Positions 41,401-49,503 of a DNA stretch of 64,000 nt are shown one piece after another (position 1 is the first letter of the stretch; each line of letters starts with the position of its first letter). The notes under the pieces were generated by a model. It searched no databases and was not told where the DNA came from. It saw only the letters and a program-made list of their open reading frames with translations. Origin of the DNA: Mobilicoccus sp032056465. GTDB lineage: Bacteria; Actinomycetota; Actinomycetes; Actinomycetales; Dermatophilaceae. Position numbers and translations under genes: made by a program. Where the stretch lies: NCBI RefSeq assembly GCF_032056465.1, contig NZ_DAMBCL010000007.1; one strand, written 5' to 3'.

Positions 41401-42684
41401 ATGAGTGCCGAGGTGCTCGCGGAGGTCCGCGCCGCGACCCCCACCGTGTGGCGCAACCCCGCCCGTCGGGACACCCCGGCGCCTGCCGGCCTGACGCTCT
41501 CCGATGTCCAGGAGGCCGACGCGCTGCTGCGGAGGTTCGCGCCGTACCTCGCGGCGACGTTCCCGGGGCCGTGGTTCGAGGGACCGAACGGGGTCGAGGA
41601 GGGGGTCATCGACTCCCCCCTCACCCGGGCGCCCGCGGTGCGGACGGATCTCGGGGTCGAGGGCGAGGTGTGGCTCAAGCGCGACGACGTGCTGCCGATC
41701 TCGGGCTCGATCAAGGCGCGCGGGGGGATCTACGAGGTCCTCACCCTCGCCGAGCGTCTCGCGCTCGCCGCCGGCTGGGCCGGTGGTGATCCCCGCCGCG
41801 GGGATCACCGTGAGTTCGGGGGCGCTGAGCTGCGTGACCTCCTGTCCCGGCACACCGTGGCCGTCGGTTCGACGGGCAACCTCGGTCTGTCGATCGGGCT
41901 CATGGCGCGGGCGCTGGGCTTCTCGGCCGTGATCCACATGTCGGCCGAGGCGAGGGAGTGGAAGAAGGACCTGCTGCGCCGCCTCGGGACCCGAGTCGTC
42001 GAGTACCCCGGCGACTATGGTCTGGCCGTCGCGACCGGCCGCGCACAGGCACGGGCGGATCCCGGCACGCACTTCGTCGACGACGAGAGCTCCCCGACGC
42101 TGTTCCTCGGGTACGCCGTCGCCGGGCTGCGACTCGTCGATCAGCTCGAGGCCGTGAGCCTCCTCCCCACGAGGGCGAACCCGCTGCACGTGCACCTCCC
42201 TTGCGGCGTCGGGGGCGGGCCGGGCGGGATCGTCCACGGCCTGCACCTCGCCCTGCGCGCGCGGGGCCATGACACCCGTCATCTCCACTGCTGGTACGCC
42301 GAGCCCGTGGCCGCGCCGTGCATGCTGCTCGCCCTCGCGACCGGGCGCGGCGCCGTGGTGAGCGTGCAGGACTACGGCCTCGACGGCGTCACCCTCGCCG
42401 ACGGGCTGGCGGTGGGCCGGGCGTCGGACCTCGCGTGGTCGACGACCGCGGGGCGTGTGGCCGGGGCGGTCACCGTGCGCGACGACGTCCTCCTGCCACT
42501 GCTGCGACGACTCGACGCGGCCGAGGGGGTCCGGCTCGAGCCGTCGGCTCTCGCCGGTCTCGCCGGCATGCTGGTCCTGCGCGAGCGAGGCCTCGGTGAC
42601 GAACCCGGCGCTCGCCACCTCGCCTGGGCCACCGGCGGATCGATGGTCCCCGCGACCGAGATGGGGCGGTGGTTGAGCGCCTGA
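41401..42684 (+). CDS. dsdA: D-serine ammonia-lyase
   Basis: DsdA converts D-serine to pyruvate and ammonia with PLP. The family motifs are clear: LPISGSIKARGGIYEVL with the PLP lysine in SIKAR, VAVGSTGNLGLSIGLMARAL, HMSAEAREWKKDLLR, FVDDESSPTLFLGYAVAG, the glycine loop LPCGVGGGPGG, and WATGGSMVP. The 427-residue length is normal. The surface loop between residues 124 and 150 differs from E. coli and is encoded by a perfect inverted repeat. No dsdC or transporter lies beside it. The start lacks a strong ribosome site and is probably coupled to the GPP34 gene. Confidence 0.94.
   Translation: MSAEVLAEVRAATPTVWRNPARRDTPAPAGLTLSDVQEADALLRRFAPYLAATFPGPWFEGPNGVEEGVIDSPLTRAPAVRTDLGVEGEVWLKRDDVLPISGSIKARGGIYEVLTLAERLALAAGWAGGDPRRGDHREFGGAELRDLLSRHTVAVGSTGNLGLSIGLMARALGFSAVIHMSAEAREWKKDLLRRLGTRVVEYPGDYGLAVATGRAQARADPGTHFVDDESSPTLFLGYAVAGLRLVDQLEAVSLLPTRANPLHVHLPCGVGGGPGGIVHGLHLALRARGHDTRHLHCWYAEPVAAPCMLLALATGRGAVVSVQDYGLDGVTLADGLAVGRASDLAWSTTAGRVAGAVTVRDDVLLPLLRRLDAAEGVRLEPSALAGLAGMLVLRERGLGDEPGARHLAWATGGSMVPATEMGRWLSA
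41785..41809. repeat. Perfect 11-bp inverted repeat inside dsdA
   Basis: GGTGATCCCCG (41785-41795) and CGGGGATCACC (41799-41809) are exact reverse complements with a 3-base loop. They code for the variable loop GGDPRRGDH of D-serine dehydratase. Confidence 0.75.
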
Positions 42685-42740
42685 ACCCGCGGCAGCGCCC
42701 GTCACACTCCCGCCCGCGGCCACGTCATACCCACGAAAAG

Positions 42741-42782
42741 CACCGCCCGGCCGACACGGAAGGGACGTGTGGCCGGGCGGTG
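42741..42782 (-). terminator. amt terminator, probably bidirectional
   Basis: CACCGCCCGGCC pairs with GGCCGGGCGGTG, and ACACG with CGTGT, around a short loop. On the minus strand the hairpin is followed by CTTTTC, so it is a good intrinsic terminator for amt. It also sits 57 bases past the dsdA stop. Confidence 0.85.
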
Positions 42783-42818
42783 CGGTCTGGGGTGGCAGTG
42801 CCGAGGGCGGTCGGCGGG

Positions 42819-44195
42819 TCAGCGCGCCGGGGACTCCTCGTGGAGGATGCCGTTGCGGTCCGGGCTGGGCCTGAAGACGCTCTCCTCGGCGCCGAGGCCA
42901 CCACCGTGGGTCGTGCGGATGCTGCCGTCGGCGAGGATCTCGTACGCGCTCTCGGCGTGGAGCACCCGGTCGATGCCGGAGAGCTCGGAGTCGCGGTCGA
43001 CACGGAACCCGATGGTCTTCTGCAGGAGGAGGCCGATGAGGTACGTCGCGACGAACGAGGCCGCGAGGACGGAGATCGCGCCGATCGCCTGACGTCCGAG
43101 CTGATCCCACCCGCCGCCGTAGAAGAGGCCGTCGATACCGGCGGGCGCGGACGAGGAGGCGAGCAGCCCGATCATCAGCGTTCCGACGAGACCACCGACG
43201 AGGTGGACGCCGACGACGTCGAGGCTGTCGTCGTACCCCCAACGCTCCTTGAGGCCGACGGCGAGGGCGCAGAGGATGCCGCTCACGGCACCGATGACGA
43301 TCGCACCGAGGGGAGTGACGGCGTTCGCGCCGGGGGTGATGCCGACGAGACCCGCGACGATGCCGGACGCGGCGCCGAGGCTCGTGAAGTGACCGTCCCG
43401 AAGGCGCTCCGTGAGCAGCCACCCGAGGATCGCCGCCGCGGGGGCCGCGAGGGTGTTGACGAACGCGACCGCCGCCGTGGTGTTCGCCGCGAGCGCCGAG
43501 CCGGCGTTGAAGCCGAACCAGCCGAACCACAGCAGACCCGCGCCGAGCATGACGAGCGTGAGGTTGTGGGGACGCATCGGCTCCTGGCCGAACCCGTGGC
43601 GGTTGCCGAGGACGAGCACGAGAGCGAGCGCCGCCGCGCCGGCGTTGATGTGGATGGCCGTGCCTCCGGCGAAGTCGATCGCCCTGAGTCCGTTGGCGAT
43701 CCATCCGCCGTGGCTGGTCACCGCGCCCTGCGCGTCGACGGTGTCGAACGCGAATACCCAGTGCGCGATCGGGAAGTACACGAAGATCGACCAGATCGCC
43801 GTGAACACGAGCCACGTCGAGAACTTCGCACGGTCGGCGATCGCGCCGCTGACGAGTGCCGTGGCGATGATCGCGAACATGGCCTGGAAGCCGACGAAGG
43901 CCAGCGCCGGAACCGATCCTGCGATCGCCTCGGGCGCGAGGAGTGTCGAGAGTCCGGCGAACTCGGTCGGGTTCCCGATGAGCCCGTGCCAGGAGTCGCC
44001 GAACGCCTCGGAGTAGCCCACGAGCACCCAGAGCACCCCGACGGTGCCCATCGTGCCGAGGCTCATCATCATCATGTTGAGCACGCTCTTGGCGCGCACC
44101 ATTCCGCCGTAGAAGAAGGCCAGCCCGGGCGTCATCAGCATGACGAGCGCCGCGCTGATGAGGATCCAGGCGGTGTCCCCGCTGTCGATGTTCAT
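42819..44195 (-). CDS. amt: Ammonium channel Amt
   Basis: A 458-residue, eleven-helix ammonium transporter. It starts outside with MNIDSGDTAWILISAALVML and has TPGLAFFYGGMVRAKSVLN, AGGTAIHINAGAAALALVLV with the first pore His, and HLVGGLVGTLMIGLLA with the second. The cytosolic C-terminal tail of about 50 residues (DSELSGIDRVLHAESAYEI) carries the conserved GlnK-contact region. In most actinobacteria amt is followed by glnK and glnD, but here a terminator follows directly. A GlnR-like site in the 89-base upstream spacer suggests nitrogen control. Confidence 0.95.
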   Translation of the reverse strand: MNIDSGDTAWILISAALVMLMTPGLAFFYGGMVRAKSVLNMMMMSLGTMGTVGVLWVLVGYSEAFGDSWHGLIGNPTEFAGLSTLLAPEAIAGSVPALAFVGFQAMFAIIATALVSGAIADRAKFSTWLVFTAIWSIFVYFPIAHWVFAFDTVDAQGAVTSHGGWIANGLRAIDFAGGTAIHINAGAAALALVLVLGNRHGFGQEPMRPHNLTLVMLGAGLLWFGWFGFNAGSALAANTTAAVAFVNTLAAPAAAILGWLLTERLRDGHFTSLGAASGIVAGLVGITPGANAVTPLGAIVIGAVSGILCALAVGLKERWGYDDSLDVVGVHLVGGLVGTLMIGLLASSSAPAGIDGLFYGGGWDQLGRQAIGAISVLAASFVATYLIGLLLQKTIGFRVDRDSELSGIDRVLHAESAYEILADGSIRTTHGGGLGAEESVFRPSPDRNGILHEESPAR

Positions 44196-44239
44196 GGGAA
44201 AAGGGTGCGGGCGACGTGTTTCGGCGATGTCGTCGTCGT

Positions 44240-44255
44240 GTTTCGGGGAGGTGAA
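44240..44255 (-). promoter_or_regulatory. GlnR-like site before amt
   Basis: Read on the minus strand, TTCAC-CTCCCC-GAAAC matches nine of ten defined bases of the actinobacterial GlnR pair gTnAC-n6-GaAAC. It lies 45 bases before the amt start. A second, imperfect pair (GAAAC-n6-GTCAC) lies at 44271-44286. Confidence 0.45.
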
Positions 44256-44284
44256 ACCTCACGGGTTCATGTGACGGGAGTGTT

Positions 44285-45646
44285 TCACGACGTGGACTGT
44301 CGTCTCACGGCGGCGAGAGGTGTCCTCGTCACGCGCAGACCCCAGGCGAGGTTCGCGGCCATGGAGATCTCACGGATGTGCGATGTCACCGGCCATGTCT
44401 CCCACTCGGCGACCTGGCTGATGTCCCCGGTGCGCACGTCGATCTCGCCCAACCGGCCTGGAGCTGGATCATCGTCCAGGTCCAGCATCACGAGGTAGGT
44501 GTCCGGGCCGCTCCAGGCCACTCCGTTCCACACCCGCTCCGACAGCGGCCACGAGTGATGGCCCCCCTCGGGGTCGAGAACGTGCAACGCCTCACGGGCG
44601 GCGTCGAGAGCCAGCATCCGGCGGCCGTCGGGCGACCACGCGTGCGGCACGAGTTGCGCGGTATCGAGACGCACCGCGATCGAGGGGTCGACGCGCGGGT
44701 CACCGCTCGTCGCGTCGGGCGCTGCGACGATCTCGGTGTGCCCACGGCGACGTGCGACGAGCAGCCGTCTTCCGTCAGGCGAGGGGCAGCAGTCGACGAC
44801 GTCGCCGCCGAGGCCGAGGTCTCGCACCGTGCCGTCGGTGACGCCGACCCGCATGACGCGACCGTACGGCGTCTCGTTGGCATTCGGGGTGAGCGCGGCG
44901 CTCTGATCGCGGACGAACACCGCGGCGCCGTCCGGGGAGAACGCAAGGGGCTGGACGTCGCGCCGCGGCGCATCGGTCACCCGGACCGTGCGGGTCTCCC
45001 CCGATTCCGCGTCGACGAGCACGACCTCCCCCTGCCAGGAGATCGACCCCACGGCCAGCCACCGTCCGTCGTCCGACACGATCGTCGGGGCAGGAGTCGT
45101 GTAGTTCTCCCGGTCGTTCGCGGTCGCGAGCGACCGCATCCCTCCGAAACGATCATCGAGGGTCACCATCCGTGACGGCTCGTCCGGCAGGTGCTGGGCT
45201 TCGGACTGGAGGTACACCATGCCGACTCGGCCGGTCGGCAGCATCTCCAACGTCGGCCGCAGGGGCCAGTACCCGGGCAGACGAGTGGGGAGGGTCCGCG
45301 CGTTCCCGTCGGCGGCCGGCTGGGGTGGGTGATTCCCGAGCGTTCCGGCGTAGGAGACGATTCCCACGAGGGAGGCGGCCGCCGCCGCCCCCGTCAGGAC
45401 CGCGCGACGGGAGATGCGTCGCGGCTCCTGCTCGGTGTCCCCATCGACCGGGTGCATGAACGGCGGAGTCCCGGGCGGCGGAACCGTGCTCTCGGGCCCG
45501 CCCTCGGCACCCGCAACGCCTGCGGCTCCCCGTCGGGTCGCTCCCCCGCGCTGTGGCCCCGTCCAGCGCGCGGGGGTGGGCACCTCGATCCTGTCGACGA
45601 AGGCACGGACCTCCTCGAGGATCCTCTGCTCGCTGCGGTCAACCAT
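44285..45646 (-). CDS. Membrane-anchored beta-propeller protein, putative partner of the ECF sigma factor
   Basis: A 453-residue protein. The first 80 or so residues are cytosolic in character (SEQRILEEVRAFVDRIEVPT and a Pro/Gly-rich linker). One membrane segment follows (AVLTGAAAAASLVGIVSYAG). The outside part is a propeller of WD/TolB type with repeats such as VSDDGRWLAVG, FSPDGAAVFV, PSPDGRRLLVARR and WSPDGRRMLAL. Its ATG overlaps the sigma-factor stop by 8 bases (ATGGTTGA), so the two are coupled. The layout suits an anti-sigma sensor, but no zinc anti-sigma motif (HxxxCxxC) is present, so this role is inference. Confidence 0.7.
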   Translation of the reverse strand: MVDRSEQRILEEVRAFVDRIEVPTPARWTGPQRGGATRRGAAGVAGAEGGPESTVPPPGTPPFMHPVDGDTEQEPRRISRRAVLTGAAAAASLVGIVSYAGTLGNHPPQPAADGNARTLPTRLPGYWPLRPTLEMLPTGRVGMVYLQSEAQHLPDEPSRMVTLDDRFGGMRSLATANDRENYTTPAPTIVSDDGRWLAVGSISWQGEVVLVDAESGETRTVRVTDAPRRDVQPLAFSPDGAAVFVRDQSAALTPNANETPYGRVMRVGVTDGTVRDLGLGGDVVDCCPSPDGRRLLVARRRGHTEIVAAPDATSGDPRVDPSIAVRLDTAQLVPHAWSPDGRRMLALDAAREALHVLDPEGGHHSWPLSERVWNGVAWSGPDTYLVMLDLDDDPAPGRLGEIDVRTGDISQVAEWETWPVTSHIREISMAANLAWGLRVTRTPLAAVRRQSTS

Positions 45647-46220
45647 CGAGTACCTCCTTCATGCGTCGCAACGCCCGCGAGGCCCGTGACTTGACCGTCC
45701 CCGGCCGGCAGCCGAGGGCTGCCGCGACCTGCGCCTCCGACATGTCCAGGTAGTAGCGCAGGAAGAGCACGGCCCGTTGTTCGGGATCGAGTTCGGACAG
45801 GGCTCGGCGGACGTCGACCTGGGCCTCGGCGTCGGCGGGGTCGACGGGTGGGTCGTGCTCCGGCGGTGGCTGTCGTTCGAGATACCGGCGGGCCACCACC
45901 CGCCGTCTGATCCACGAGCGCGACCGGTTGACGACGACCGTCCTCAACCAGGCCGCCGGATCCTCGACGTCGTCGGCGGCGCGGACGAGGTCGACGAAGG
46001 ACTCCTGGACGATCTCGGCCGCTGCGTCGACGTCCCCGGTCATGACGGCGGCGAGCCGCCCCAGCGCCTGGTGCTCCCGCGCGTAGACCTGCTCGACGTC
46101 CGACCCGTTCTTCTCTTCTCTCTCTCGCCGCTGGCGCAAGGCCCGTCCCCCTGAGACCCTCGTCGACCCGTTCACACCCGTTGGTCGCGATGGTGCCCCA
46201 TCCGGTTCCCCCACCCCCAC
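45639..46220 (-). CDS. ECF sigma factor, SigE family
   Basis: A 193-residue RNA polymerase sigma factor with region 2 (VEQVYAREHQALGRLAAVMT ... AAEIVQESFVDLVRA) and region 4 (LSELDPEQRAVLFLRYYLDM, then QVAAALGCRPGTVKSRASRA). This matches the actinobacterial SigE-type group, which is usually paired with a downstream membrane protein. The GTG at 46220 has AGGAG about 5 bases upstream. The first 40 residues before region 2 are polar and of low complexity, so a later start is possible. The downstream propeller gene overlaps its stop. Confidence 0.9.
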   Translation of the reverse strand: MGVGEPDGAPSRPTGVNGSTRVSGGRALRQRREREEKNGSDVEQVYAREHQALGRLAAVMTGDVDAAAEIVQESFVDLVRAADDVEDPAAWLRTVVVNRSRSWIRRRVVARRYLERQPPPEHDPPVDPADAEAQVDVRRALSELDPEQRAVLFLRYYLDMSEAQVAAALGCRPGTVKSRASRALRRMKEVLDG

Positions 46221-46328
46221 CGCGGCTCCTGATCAACCCGATGACGGCCGACTCCGATCGGTGAGGTCGGTGAGGGGGCGCGGTGGCCCCCGCATGCCGG
46301 GTCCGGTGGCGGAACCTACTCTTGGGTC

Positions 46329-46703
46329 ATGTCCACGACCTCCGCAGACACGACCGCCTTCAGCCTCGCCGCCCTGTGCACGGGGATGGGCGTCCTGCAC
46401 TTCGTCAAGCCCGAGCCGTTCGACGACCTCATCCCGCCCAAGCTGCCCGGGTCCGCACGGTTCTGGACCTACGCCTCGGGTGTCGCCGAGCTCGGCACGG
46501 CCGCCCTGTTGATCAACCCCTCGACCCGTCGGCTCGGTGGTCGCGCGGCCTCCGCCCTGTTCGTCGGCGTGTTCCCCGGCAACCTCCAGATGGCGTGGGA
46601 CTGGCGGCACAAGCCGTGGTCCAAGCGCGCGATCGCCTTCGGTCGACTCCCCCTGCAGGCTCTGCTCGTCGCGCAGGCCGAGAAGGTCCACCGGGCCGCC
46701 TGA
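46329..46703 (+). CDS. DoxX-family membrane protein
   Basis: A 124-residue protein with three to four hydrophobic helices. GMGVLHFVKPEPFDDLIPP and SGVAELGTAALLIN fit the DoxX/SURF4-like group. Relatives are linked to oxidative stress and sulphur or redox complexes, and the exact job is unknown. The ATG at 46329 has no strong ribosome site. It is divergent from the sigma gene (108 bases) and convergent with ftsY across a terminator. Confidence 0.78.
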   Translation: MSTTSADTTAFSLAALCTGMGVLHFVKPEPFDDLIPPKLPGSARFWTYASGVAELGTAALLINPSTRRLGGRAASALFVGVFPGNLQMAWDWRHKPWSKRAIAFGRLPLQALLVAQAEKVHRAA

Positions 46704-46727
46704 GCGTTCCCGTCCGGCCCCTGACAC

Positions 46728-46774
46728 GACGGCGCCCGGGCTCCCGCACCGATCGCGGAGGCCCGGGCGTCGTC
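46728..46774. terminator. Bidirectional terminator between the DoxX gene and ftsY
   Basis: GACGGCGCCCGGGC (46728-46741) pairs with GCCCGGGCGTCGTC (46761-46774) over 14 pairs with one G-U. It lies between the two convergent stops. Confidence 0.7.
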
Positions 46775-46790
46775 GTACGCCGAGGTCGGG

Positions 46791-47969
46791 TCAGGAGCCG
46801 AGAAGCGCCTCGGCGAAGGCCTTGGGCTCGAAGGGGGCCAGGTCGTCGGGGCCCTCACCGAGGCCGACGAGCTTGACCGGCACCCCGAGGGCCTTCTGCA
46901 CGGCGACGACGATGCCGCCCTTGGCGGTGCCGTCGAGCTTGGTGAGCACGATGCCGCTGACGTCGACGACCTCGGAGAACACCTCCGCCTGCCGCATGCC
47001 GTTCTGACCGGTGGTCGCGTCGAGGACGAGGAGGACCTCGTCGATGGGGCTCTGCTTCTCGACGACCCGCTTGACCTTGGCGAGCTCGTTCATGAGGTCG
47101 GTCTTGTTGTGCAGGCGGCCGGCGGTGTCGAGGATGACGACGTCGGCCTCGGCCTCGTTCGCCTCCCGGACGGCCTGGAACGCCACGGACGCGGGGTCGG
47201 CCCCGTCGCGATCGGAGCGCACCGTGGGCACCCCGACGCGGGCTCCCCACGTCTCGAGCTGATCGGCGGCGGCGGCGCGGAAGGTGTCGGCGGCGCCGAG
47301 CATGACGTCGCGGTCCTCGGCGACGAGGACACGGGCGAGCTTGCCGATCGTCGTCGTCTTGCCCGTGCCGTTGACGCCGACGACCATGATGACCGCCGGG
47401 CGCCCCTCGACCCGCGAGGACGCGACGCGGCGGTCGAGCTGCGGTTGGAGTTCGGCGTGGAGGTCCTCGAGAAGCCACCCCCGCATCGTCGCCTCGTCGC
47501 GCACTCCCTCGGCGGCGACCCGCTCCTTGAGCCGTGCCACGAGCGAGGAACTCGCCTCGACGCCGAGGTCGGCGGCGAGCAGGGTGCTCTCGACGTCGTC
47601 CCACGTGTCCTCGTCGAGCTGACCTCCCTGCAGGAGCGCGAGGAGACCACGGCTGAGCGCGGAGTCGGATCGGGCGAGGCGAGAGCGGAGGCGCTGCAGA
47701 CGGCTGCGCGTCGACTCCGGCGTCTCGACCGACGGCGGCCCCGGCTCGAGGAGGACGTCGGGTCGCTCGAGCGTGTCGACGCTCCCGACGGCGGTGCTGC
47801 CCTCGCCCCCCTCGGTCGGCGCGCCCCGGAGGTCGGGTCGCGTGCCCGGCTCGACGCGGCGCCGTCGGGAGCCGCCCCGCACGAGGCCGACGATCGCGAG
47901 CACCCCTGCGACGAGCAGGACGCCGACGACGGAGATCAGTGCCCAGAGGTCGTTGAGAATCCAATCCAC
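46791..47969 (-). CDS. ftsY: SRP receptor FtsY
   Basis: FtsY receives SRP at the membrane. The GTG at 47969 gives DWILNDLWALISVVGVLLVA, one N-terminal membrane segment, as in many actinobacteria. A charged linker of about 80 residues follows, then the N domain and the G domain with VVGVNGTGKTTTIGKLARVL, DTFRAAAADQL, DTAGRLHNK, TKLDGTAKGG and the closing GEGPDDLAPF. The total is 392 residues. Longer starts at 48005 and 48101 exist but lack ribosome sites. It is separated from ffh by about 20 kb here. A terminator follows. Confidence 0.96.
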   Translation of the reverse strand: MDWILNDLWALISVVGVLLVAGVLAIVGLVRGGSRRRRVEPGTRPDLRGAPTEGGEGSTAVGSVDTLERPDVLLEPGPPSVETPESTRSRLQRLRSRLARSDSALSRGLLALLQGGQLDEDTWDDVESTLLAADLGVEASSSLVARLKERVAAEGVRDEATMRGWLLEDLHAELQPQLDRRVASSRVEGRPAVIMVVGVNGTGKTTTIGKLARVLVAEDRDVMLGAADTFRAAAADQLETWGARVGVPTVRSDRDGADPASVAFQAVREANEAEADVVILDTAGRLHNKTDLMNELAKVKRVVEKQSPIDEVLLVLDATTGQNGMRQAEVFSEVVDVSGIVLTKLDGTAKGGIVVAVQKALGVPVKLVGLGEGPDDLAPFEPKAFAEALLGS

Positions 47970-48114
47970 GTCGTCAGTCTGGCAGACCGACGCGGCCGGG
48001 CTCATGACGCGCTCGCCTGCGAGCCGCAACGTCCGCGGTGCGGATGTCTCGAACTCCTCGTGCCCTCGGGGAGGGGGCGTGTCGACGAGCAGGAGCCTCA
48101 CGAACCGGCCCTCG

Positions 48115-48190
48115 GGGTGCCGAGTGCACCGCAGTGGTCACAGTGGACGTGCCTGAACCGACCCATGGGTGCCGAGTGCACCGTCGTGGT
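48115..48190. repeat. Pair of 24-bp direct repeats in the spacer upstream of ftsY
   Basis: GGGTGCCGAGTGCACCG at 48115 and again at 48167 begin two 24-base units identical at 22 positions, 52 bases apart. Each contains the palindrome GTGCAC. They lie in the 315-base spacer 47970-48284, which otherwise holds no gene. Confidence 0.7.
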
Positions 48191-48284
48191 CGGCGCCGAC
48201 CGGATATCGCTGCACCGGTGCGACGTCGCGGCGATGGCGAACGTCAGCGGCGGTGGACGGGGAGCGGCACCGGCGAACGAGAAG

Positions 48285-48560
48285 TCAGGACACGCGCGTG
48301 AGCGAGCCGCGGCGCGAGCGGGGCGCAGCGTCGACGCCTTGGGAGAGCAGCGGCGTGAGATCGAGGGGCTGCTTCTGACGCGCGAGGAAGACGTTGTTGC
48401 GTCGACGCCGAGGAGCCCGTTTGACCCGACGGGTGGAGCGCGCGAACGCCCGCCTGTTGATGAGGCTGGCCCCGCGACGGCGCGCGGGGATGACGACGGC
48501 GGCGGTGAAGAGCGCGCCGAGCACGGTGACCATCGCGATGGAGAGGAGGACGACGTCCAT
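48285..48560 (-). CDS. Small hypothetical membrane protein
   Basis: A 91-residue protein with one N-terminal membrane segment (VVLLSIAMVTVLGALFTAAV) and a basic tail (RRAFARSTRRVKRAPRRRRN). The ATG at 48560 has AAGGGGG in front. A frame from 48650 would add 30 Ser/Gly/Asp-rich residues. No family is recognised. It lies between the isochorismatase gene and ftsY on the same strand. The 211-base spacer above it (48561-48771) shows nothing else. Confidence 0.55.
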   Translation of the reverse strand: MDVVLLSIAMVTVLGALFTAAVVIPARRRGASLINRRAFARSTRRVKRAPRRRRNNVFLARQKQPLDLTPLLSQGVDAAPRSRRGSLTRVS

Positions 48561-48771
48561 GCCCCCCTTGTCGGCAGAACCGGCCGGGGCTGAACCCCCC
48601 GAACTGCCCGATTCGGTCACGGAGTCATCACGATCACTGTCACGGATCACTTACGGCGCCAACCCGATTCACGCCGCCGTCGCGGCGGCGGTGCCGCGGT
48701 GGCGAGCGGTGGCCGGCGGCCGCCCACCCGAGTCCCCGCCACCGCCGAGCCCGACGAGAAGGCGCCGTCGC

Positions 48772-49494
48772 TCAGCTGTCGATGCTGGGGAAGCGGGGTT
48801 CCTTGATCTGGCGGGACATGGCCCGGAAGCTCGGGTGTTCACAGGTGTGGAGCCATTCGAAGACCGCCATCTCGGTGGTCACGACCCGCACACCCGAGAA
48901 CGAGAGGCGCGCCATCGCCGCGTGCGCGTCGCGAGGGTCGCGTGACCCGCACGCATCGGAGACCACCCACGCCTGGCGACCGGACTCGAGGACGCCGAGC
49001 GCCGTCTGCATGAGGCACACGTGCGCCTCCGTTCCGGCGAGGACGACCTGGTCTCGGCCGCGCGCCACGTCGTCGAGCAGCTCCAGCAACCCGTCCTCGC
49101 ACGCACCGAAGTGCATCTTGGGCAGCACCCGCACACAGCTCTCGGGGAGGGCGTCGACGAGCGGGCCGAGCTTGTCGGGGTTCTGCTCGGTCCCGACGAC
49201 GGGCACCCCGGACTCCTGCGCCCCGTGGGCGAGCAGCCGGGCCCGCTGGCGCACGGCGGCGTCGTCGTGGATTGCGGGCATGAGACGTTCCTGCAGGTCG
49301 ACGAGCACGACGACGGAGTTCTCCGCGACGAGCCGTTGGCTGCGGTCGGGCCCCGAGGTCGCCGCCCGGCGTGAGGCTCGCGTCTCGCCCCACAGCGGCG
49401 CGGGCGCGTCGGTCGAGGGCGCTCCGGTCGAGGACGCCCCTGGCACGGGCGCCTCGGACGTCGTCGGAGAGGGGGTGGGGTCGGGCGTCGTCAC
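48772..49494 (-). CDS. Isochorismatase-family (cysteine) hydrolase
   Basis: A 240-residue hydrolase. The Asp-Lys-Cys triad is visible in VVLVDLQERLMPAI, RVLPKMHFGACEDG and LAGTEAHVCLMQTALGVLES. Relatives include nicotinamidases and the ycaC-like group of unknown substrate. The nearest pattern here (HVCLMQTALGVL, no metal triad) is the ycaC-like type. The first 50 residues are Pro/Ser/Thr-rich and unusual, so a shorter product is possible. The GTG at 49494 has GAGGAGG upstream and is 9 bases past the smc stop, so it is cotranscribed with smc. Confidence 0.85.
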   Translation of the reverse strand: MTTPDPTPSPTTSEAPVPGASSTGAPSTDAPAPLWGETRASRRAATSGPDRSQRLVAENSVVVLVDLQERLMPAIHDDAAVRQRARLLAHGAQESGVPVVGTEQNPDKLGPLVDALPESCVRVLPKMHFGACEDGLLELLDDVARGRDQVVLAGTEAHVCLMQTALGVLESGRQAWVVSDACGSRDPRDAHAAMARLSFSGVRVVTTEMAVFEWLHTCEHPSFRAMSRQIKEPRFPSIDS

Positions 49495-49503
49495 GTGGCC
49501 TCC

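Noticed and set aside
40792..44262. An open frame of over 1100 codons on the minus strand
   Set aside because: It crosses amt, dsdA and the GPP34 gene out of frame, and its composition is arginine/alanine-rich with no motif.
48115..48190. CRISPR array
   Set aside because: Only two units, spacer of 28 bases once, and no cas genes nearby.
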